Below are positions 5,113-9,469 of a stretch of DNA of 9,469 nt, piece by piece (the stretch's first letter is position 1; the number at the start of each line of letters is the position of its first letter). Under the pieces are notes generated by a model, which was given only the letters and a program-made list of their open reading frames with translations, ran no database searches and was not told the origin of the DNA. The position numbers were made by a program, and so were the translations under genes. The stretch is from an uncultured Eubacteriales bacterium (GTDB lineage Bacteria; Bacillota_A; Clostridia; Lachnospirales; Lachnospiraceae): the NCBI GenBank assembly GCA_902803345.1, contig CADCPV010000093.1:1-9469 (forward strand), read 5' to 3'.

Positions 5113-7434
5113 GTGAATGACGTGACATATTCAATTATTGGTATTCTGGCATGTATTCTTCTGCTGATTATCAATCGGGATGTTTTTCAGAATCACGATG
5201 GACATGCTATTACCAAAACTATGCGGACCTACCGTATGTTTCTGATTGGAGTGATGGCCTATCTTGTAACCGATTTCCTTTGGGGAATTCTTGATGCTAA
5301 TCACCTCACTTCACTTCTGTTTATCGACACATCGATTCATTTCGCGGCCATGGTCGGGGCGGTAATGCTCTGGACACAGTATGTTGTATCATATCTGGAT
5401 ACAGACAGTGCGTTTGGACGCATATTGAAGAGCACTGGGAGTGTTTTCTTTGCCCTTGAGCTTATATTTATTGTCGTTAATATTTTCAAACCGGTACTTT
5501 TCTGGTTCAATGAGAATGGTGTTTATCAGGCCGGCATTGCGCGATATATTACGCTCGGAATTCAGATCATCATGTTTTTGGCGACAGCCGTTTACACCCT
5601 TGTTGTTGCTTCTAAATCAAAAGGCAGGGTTCGGCTCCGGCACATGACCATCGGCTTCTTTGGCATTGCCATGATGTCTCTGATTACGATTCAGGTTTTT
5701 TTCCCGCTGCTGCCCCTGTATGCGATAGGGTACATGCTGGGCACCAGCCTGCTGCACAGCTTTGTGGTTGAGGACGAGAAGGAAGAATACCGCAGAGGGC
5801 TGGAAGAAGCGGCCAGGATAGATCAGGAGCAGAAAAAGGAGCTGTCAGAGAGCAGGGAAGCGCTGAAGGACGCTCTGGCAATCGCGGAAAACGCCAACAA
5901 GGCAAAAACTTCTTTTCTCTCCAATATGAGCCATGAAATCCGCACGCCTATGAACGCGATCATCGGCTTGAATAATATTGCAATGAACGATCCGACGGCC
6001 AGTGATCAGGTAAAGGAATATCTGAGCAAAATCGGATCCTCTGCCCAGCATCTTCTGGGAATTATCAATGACATTCTCGATATGAGCCGCATCGAATCCG
6101 GGCGTATGACCATTAAGAAAGAAGAATTTTCTTTTGCCAAGGCACTGGAGCAGGTCAATACGATCATCACCGATCAATGCCGTGTCAAGGGTATTGCCTA
6201 TGACTGTCAGATGTCAGGACAGGTGGATGATTATTATATCGGCGATGTTATGAAGCTCAAACAGGTGATGATCAACATTCTCGGCAATGCGGTCAAGTTC
6301 ACTCCGGAAGGCGGAACGGTGCGCTTCCTGATTGAAGAAGGAAGGCGTTATGACCGGAATGCGGTGCTGAAATTCACCATCAGCGATACCGGCATCGGGA
6401 TGAGCAAAGAGTTTCTGCCGCATATTTTTGATCCTTTCTCTCAGGAAGATTCCGCCTCTACCAGCAAATACGGCTCTACCGGCCTGGGCATGCCAATTAC
6501 TAAAAGCATCGTGGAGCTCATGAACGGCAACATCGACGTTGTCAGCGAGAAAGGGAAGGGCAGCACATTTACAGTAACCATTTCGCTGGGCGAGTCAGAC
6601 AGAAAGCAGCAGATTGATGAAGCGGGCCTGGTTCCGCAGGACATAAATGTTCTTGTGATCGACGACGACAGCATAGCGCTGGAGCACGCGGAAATCGTTC
6701 TCAGCCAGGTCGGTATCAGCTGCGAGACGGCAGAATCCGGCTGGGAAGGCATCGATAAGGTTCGCATACGCCATGGACGCCGGGAAGACTACAACCTTAT
6801 CATTATTGACTGGAAAATGCCGGAGATGGACGGTATCGAAACCACGCGGGAAATCCGTAAAATTGTGGGAAACGATACGCCGGTCATTGTTCTGACTTCA
6901 TTTAACTGGGATGAGATAGCCGATGAGGCCCGCGAGGCAGGAGTAGATACATTTGTGCCGAAGCCTCTTTTTGCCAGCACGGTAATGGACGAGTTCGCAG
7001 AGGCATTCCGAAGCAAAAACGGCGCCCTCGAACAGAGAACTGTGTATCTGAAAGGCCGCAGAGTGCTGCTTGCGGAAGATGTGGCGGTGAACGCCGAGAT
7101 CATGATGATGGTGCTCTCCATGCGTGAAATGGAAGTGGATCTGGCCGAAAACGGCAGGGTGGCGGTGAATCTGTTTGAAAGCCATGAGGCCGGATACTAT
7201 GATGCCATTCTGATGGATATGCGCATGCCGGAAATGGATGGTCTGGAAGCAACAAGAGCGATCAGAGGCCTTCAGCGGGACGATGCGAAGATGATTCCCA
7301 TCATTGCCCTGACAGCTAATGCCTTTGATGAAGATGTCCAGCGAAGCATGCAGGCCGGCCTGAACGCCCATCTTTCGAAACCTGTGGACCCGGAGACCTT
7401 GTTTGAGACACTGGAAAAACTGATCAGCGATTAA
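5113..7434 (+). CDS. hybrid sensor histidine kinase with two receiver domains
   Basis: A 773-residue membrane kinase that autophosphorylates on histidine and passes phosphate to its own receivers. About seven membrane segments lie at 6-20, 42-60, 74-95, 107-126, 145-165, 178-197 and 200-217, with no large extracellular loop, so the signal is probably sensed in or near the membrane. A charged, probably coiled linker (218-265) leads to HisKA with His274 in NMSHEIRTPMN. HATPase_c follows: N box Asn388/Asn392, G1 DTGIGM (425-430), F box FDPFSQ (439-444), G2 GSTGLGM (454-460). Receiver 1 has acidic 517-519, phospho-acceptor Asp566, Thr595, Lys617. Receiver 2 has Glu655/Asp656, Asp702, Thr734, Lys756. 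Both look competent. There is no HPt and no DNA-binding output, so a separate HPt or regulator must act. Start: GTG 5113 follows AAGGA (5103-5107) by five bases; GTG 5122 is the alternative. The frame continues to a TTG at 5056, but that lies inside the hairpin and upstream of the likely transcription start. Confidence 0.93.
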   Translation: MNDVTYSIIGILACILLLIINRDVFQNHDGHAITKTMRTYRMFLIGVMAYLVTDFLWGILDANHLTSLLFIDTSIHFAAMVGAVMLWTQYVVSYLDTDSAFGRILKSTGSVFFALELIFIVVNIFKPVLFWFNENGVYQAGIARYITLGIQIIMFLATAVYTLVVASKSKGRVRLRHMTIGFFGIAMMSLITIQVFFPLLPLYAIGYMLGTSLLHSFVVEDEKEEYRRGLEEAARIDQEQKKELSESREALKDALAIAENANKAKTSFLSNMSHEIRTPMNAIIGLNNIAMNDPTASDQVKEYLSKIGSSAQHLLGIINDILDMSRIESGRMTIKKEEFSFAKALEQVNTIITDQCRVKGIAYDCQMSGQVDDYYIGDVMKLKQVMINILGNAVKFTPEGGTVRFLIEEGRRYDRNAVLKFTISDTGIGMSKEFLPHIFDPFSQEDSASTSKYGSTGLGMPITKSIVELMNGNIDVVSEKGKGSTFTVTISLGESDRKQQIDEAGLVPQDINVLVIDDDSIALEHAEIVLSQVGISCETAESGWEGIDKVRIRHGRREDYNLIIIDWKMPEMDGIETTREIRKIVGNDTPVIVLTSFNWDEIADEAREAGVDTFVPKPLFASTVMDEFAEAFRSKNGALEQRTVYLKGRRVLLAEDVAVNAEIMMMVLSMREMEVDLAENGRVAVNLFESHEAGYYDAILMDMRMPEMDGLEATRAIRGLQRDDAKMIPIIALTANAFDEDVQRSMQAGLNAHLSKPVDPETLFETLEKLISD

Positions 7435-7559
7435 ACTGACATACAGCTGTCTGTGCTGCTGTCAGATGCAGAAGCCGGAAGAAGCCAGAAAGGACCGGCA
7501 GGGAGGCGTCGATGCCTGAGGCCAAACTGGAGGCCGGGAGAAATGGAGTCTGAAACAAT

Positions 7560-8414
7560 ATGAAAAAAAGAATGCTGTTTCTGTTTTCGCTGCTGCTCTG
7601 CGCTCTGCTTCTGGGCTGCTGCAAAAAGTCACTGGATACAAAGGAAAACCGGCAGATCTTTGTGCAGGACGTGATGATGACCTATACTGTTCAGTCGTGG
7701 GGGACGCTTTATGCCGGAATCGAGACGCCGTGGCTGGCGGTTCGGGAAGAAAAGACGGACGATCAAGGCGCGGAATACAGTATCCTGGGAGTCTCGGAAG
7801 AGCTGTCCAATGAGAAATTCTCCCGCGAGCTCCTAAATCAGGTGAATACTGTTGTTATCTGCCGTGTGAAAGAGACCTCGGCTGAATACCGCTCCAGTGA
7901 CGGTGTGATCAGCAGGGGCACTACCGAGGTTGCGGAGATTGATTATTACCGTATTGATCGGGAGAAGGAGGAGCTTGTTCTGTATGCGGGCGGAGATCAG
8001 GTCAGCAATGCACTGCCGGAAGTAAGCGCTAAAACACCCCATCTTACGGTCACTGATAATCAGATCGCTGCCGCGGTAAAGAAGAGGGCAGACTCCGGCA
8101 TTAGTCCGCTGCATCCCACAGACTACATCGCCGTGAGTCCCGAGGGGGAACTGAACTTCTTAATGAGCCTGAAGGACCGCGATGAGAAGATAATTCTTCC
8201 CAAAACCGTAAAACGAATTGTGAAGCTGTCCTTCAGCGGCGGAGAAAAAATCACCATCTGGGTTCCGGCCTCGGTAGAGGAGATCGCCCCCGGGAATTTC
8301 GGGAAAATGGCCGGAAAAACTATTACGCTGGTGGTAGAGCCCGGTTCATATGCGGAGCGTTATGCATCGGAGAATGAGATCCCTTACGTATATACGGAAG
8401 ACTTCGAGCCATAA
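7560..8414 (+). CDS. lipoprotein with BspA-like (LRR_5) C-terminal segment
   Basis: A 284-residue exported lipoprotein. Positively charged MKKR is followed by a hydrophobic core and the lipobox LLGC, with Cys20 as the lipidated residue, so it should be anchored on the outer face of the cytoplasmic membrane. The middle (about 30-200) has no family I recognise. The tail (about 210-277) has the BspA-type LRR_5 rhythm: ILPKTVKRIV, then WVPASVEEIAPGNF, then the characteristic cap VEPGSYAERYASENEIPYV, seen in many clostridial surface proteins. Only about two repeat turns are present, far fewer than in BspA adhesins. Start ATG 7560 has GGAG (7545-7548) eleven bases upstream. It follows the kinase by 125 bases on the same strand. 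That gap holds small GC-rich inverted repeats without a T tract, so read-through from the kinase is possible. A link to signal sensing is inference. Confidence 0.82.
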   Translation: MKKRMLFLFSLLLCALLLGCCKKSLDTKENRQIFVQDVMMTYTVQSWGTLYAGIETPWLAVREEKTDDQGAEYSILGVSEELSNEKFSRELLNQVNTVVICRVKETSAEYRSSDGVISRGTTEVAEIDYYRIDREKEELVLYAGGDQVSNALPEVSAKTPHLTVTDNQIAAAVKKRADSGISPLHPTDYIAVSPEGELNFLMSLKDRDEKIILPKTVKRIVKLSFSGGEKITIWVPASVEEIAPGNFGKMAGKTITLVVEPGSYAERYASENEIPYVYTEDFEP

Positions 8415-8450
8415 AAAAGAAGGCTGTTTCACAACGGGAAAGGCAGAACA

Positions 8451-8564
8451 TTGACGATGACAAAAAGAAAAATCCTGAACTGTATTGTTGAAATCCTCCT
8501 GTATGCCCTCATGGCTGCGCAGCTTCTGTACGCTCTTTTCGGAAATATCCCTCATGTGTCATAG
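8451..8564 (+). pseudogene. truncated DUF4405-like membrane protein
   Basis: A frame of 37 codons from TTG 8451 (35 from ATG 8457) encoding a basic start TKRKIL, one membrane helix (ILLYALMAAQLLYALF) and GNIPH, then VS and a TAG. The basic start, single helix and G-N-x-x-H motif are how DUF4405 (cytochrome b-like) proteins begin; these normally continue after that His with E-W/I-L-G and further helices. Here homology-like sequence ends abruptly at about 8555, and the rest of the family's length is missing. GAAAGG (8438-8443) gives seven-base spacing to TTG 8451. The cut lies beside an integrase gene, so an insertion probably removed the 3' part. DUF4405 assignment is from pattern memory only; a genuine small membrane protein is the alternative. 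Confidence 0.5.
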
Positions 8565-8600
8565 TGGGAGTGTTGAAAGACTTGAAAGCAAAAGTTAGGA
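8550..8600. other. candidate attachment-site junction of an integrated element
   Basis: The DUF4405-like coding sequence stops matching its family near 8555. From about 8575 the sequence is more A/T-rich and carries no host-like gene, and the integrase gene then runs leftward toward this point. Integrase genes commonly sit at the element end next to attL or attR. No second copy of the core site is available in the window, so the core bases cannot be defined. Confidence 0.35.
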
Positions 8601-8637
8601 AATACCGGAAAAAGGCAAGCTCAAGTTTCAATACGGC

Positions 8638-8680
8638 AAGCGGCGACATGATGATACACTCATTTTGTCGCCGCTTTCTT
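8638..8680 (+). terminator. perfect 10-bp hairpin with U-rich tail
   Basis: AAGCGGCGAC (8638-8647) and GTCGCCGCTT (8667-8676) are perfect inverted repeats, with a further ATGA (8648-8651) / TCAT (8660-8663) pairing inside. TTTCTTTT follows on the + strand, so it would stop transcripts coming from the lipoprotein side. On the - strand there is no T run directly after the stem, so it is a weaker stop for the integrase. It is the main feature of 8565-8723; I see no gene there. Confidence 0.6.
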
Positions 8681-8723
8681 TTGGAAGCTTCTGATTCCTC
8701 CTTCCCGTTGATAGTAGCATAAA

Positions 8724-9469
8724 TCACATCTTTTCCAACACCGGCAATAATGCCGCTTTTCTTTTTTCAAACTCTTCGACATCCCTGTCATAATAACTCA
8801 GTGTCGTATGCAGATCCGTGTGACCAAGTTGTGCCTGGACAAATTTGGGCTCTACTCCGGAATGGAGCAGAGTTGAAGCATAGTTTTTTCTTCCCTTATG
8901 CATGGATTTTTTCCGAACATAGTTTGCTCCTTCGACTCGTGTTCCAATATCTAATTTGGCACAAAGCCTTGGCAGCTTTTTGGTCCAGGCATTTGCATTA
9001 ACTCTTTTCCCATCAACTTCAAACAGGAACTCACCGTCCGGGTTCAACGCATGGATTTTATCAACCAGTTCATGAGTTTCTTCATCAATGATGATTTGAC
9101 GCCAGCCTTTTGCCCCCTTAGTGAAATCGCGGACAGTTGTAATGGTTTTAGGTTTCTTTTTCTCTGGGTTTTCTGTTTTGATCTCTGTTCTTGTCACGGT
9201 CAGAACACTTTTCTTGAAATCAAAATCCGAGAATTTAAGAGCGGCAAGTTCTCCTACACGTAAACCGGTTTTGAAAACAAGTCTTATTCCCAGAAGAACG
9301 ATATCGTCATCGTGTTCGTTAATGTAGTTATTGATTTTCTCCACTTCTTCATGTGTGAGAACGTCTTCTCCCGGCAGGATCAGAACCTTCTTAAACGCAT
9401 TTTTTGGAATATCGATATCTTTAAGACAATTTACTGAGAGTTGTGTATAACCCATTTTTCTCGCATATC
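8724..9469 (-). CDS. tyrosine-type site-specific integrase, 5' end beyond the window
   Basis: The 3' part (247 codons) of a tyrosine recombinase that cuts and rejoins att sites through a covalent phosphotyrosine. Numbering is from the Met encoded at 9453-9455, although the frame continues as YARK to the window edge, so that Met is internal. The end of the core-binding domain (about 1-30) is followed by the catalytic domain: Arg66 in TGLRVGEL, a beta-hairpin lysine near 113-116 (TKGAKGWR), His186/Arg189 in HKGRKNYAS, His212 in QLGHTDLHTT, and Tyr221 nine residues later, the expected nucleophile spacing; Tyr222 lies next to it. All six active-site positions are therefore represented. The type is common on Firmicutes prophages and integrative conjugative elements. 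The gene is more A/T-rich than its left neighbours and is the only - strand gene, which fits acquisition. The rest of the element should lie to the right of the window. Confidence 0.92.
   Translation of the reverse strand, partial: YARKMGYTQLSVNCLKDIDIPKNAFKKVLILPGEDVLTHEEVEKINNYINEHDDDIVLLGIRLVFKTGLRVGELAALKFSDFDFKKSVLTVTRTEIKTENPEKKKPKTITTVRDFTKGAKGWRQIIIDEETHELVDKIHALNPDGEFLFEVDGKRVNANAWTKKLPRLCAKLDIGTRVEGANYVRKKSMHKGRKNYASTLLHSGVEPKFVQAQLGHTDLHTTLSYYDRDVEEFEKRKAALLPVLEKM

Noticed and set aside
7436..7530. Several GC-rich inverted repeats between the kinase and the lipoprotein (CTGACA/TGTCAG, GCCGG/CCGGC)
   Set aside because: The stems are short, none has a T tract, and no operator family is recognised.
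8509..8727. A 72-codon - strand frame overlapping the integrase stop codon
   Set aside because: It runs through the perfect hairpin at 8638-8676 and antisense into the DUF4405-like remnant, and it has no recognisable domain. The GTG/TGA overlap alone is not enough.
1..9469. Search for CRISPR arrays, tRNA or rRNA genes, toxin-antitoxin pairs and defence modules
   Set aside because: No regular spacer-repeat array, no cloverleaf or rRNA signature and no paired small toxin/antitoxin frames were seen. The periodic boxes at 4735-5009 are too short and degenerate to be CRISPR repeats.

Overview
The window reads as a piece of a Firmicutes (Clostridia, probably Lachnospiraceae-like) chromosome of moderate GC. 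This rests on strong AGGAGG-type ribosome sites, TTG/GTG starts, a multi-membrane-segment hybrid kinase followed by a BspA-like lipoprotein, and IS21-like end repeats. The genus cannot be fixed from sequence alone. Nearly all genes run on the + strand; only the partial integrase at the right edge is on the - strand.

Layout. (1) Positions 1-712: a small unrecognised reading frame, overlapped by a GNAT acetyltransferase with a TTG start. (2) 868-2424: a membrane protein with two C4 zinc ribbons and a possible Tim44-like segment. (3) 2425-2755: a non-coding stretch holding a consensus-quality promoter, an 8-codon abortive reading frame, a foldable RNA segment and an intrinsic terminator, all ahead of a GNAT gene. 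It looks like an attenuated leader or the wreck of a lost gene. (4) 2756-4652: a two-gene operon of a BltD-like (polyamine-type) acetyltransferase and a cytoplasmic serine beta-lactamase-like hydrolase. (5) About 4712-5030: a short non-coding element of nested inverted symmetry, whose arms carry ATTCCG / CGGAAT boxes every 22-23 bases. It looks like a transposase-less derivative of an IS21-family insertion sequence. (6) 5038-7434: a perfect 10-bp hairpin overlapping a good promoter, then a hybrid sensor histidine kinase with about seven membrane segments and two receiver domains. (7) 7560-8414: a lipoprotein with a BspA-like (LRR_5) tail. (8) 8451-8564: a truncated DUF4405-like membrane protein that stops where the sequence changes character, followed by a strong hairpin and the 3' part of a tyrosine integrase. 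The right end of the window is therefore probably the edge of an integrated element (prophage or ICE) that broke the DUF4405-like gene.

How the genes relate. The acetyltransferase and the hydrolase share tight spacing and probably one transcript; a small-molecule modification or detoxification role is inference. The hybrid kinase has its own promoter and passes phosphate to an unseen HPt or regulator, because no output domain lies here. No complete defence system, CRISPR array, rRNA or tRNA is visible. The most distinctive features are the foldback IS21-like element, the leader at 2480-2696 and the broken gene at the integrase edge.
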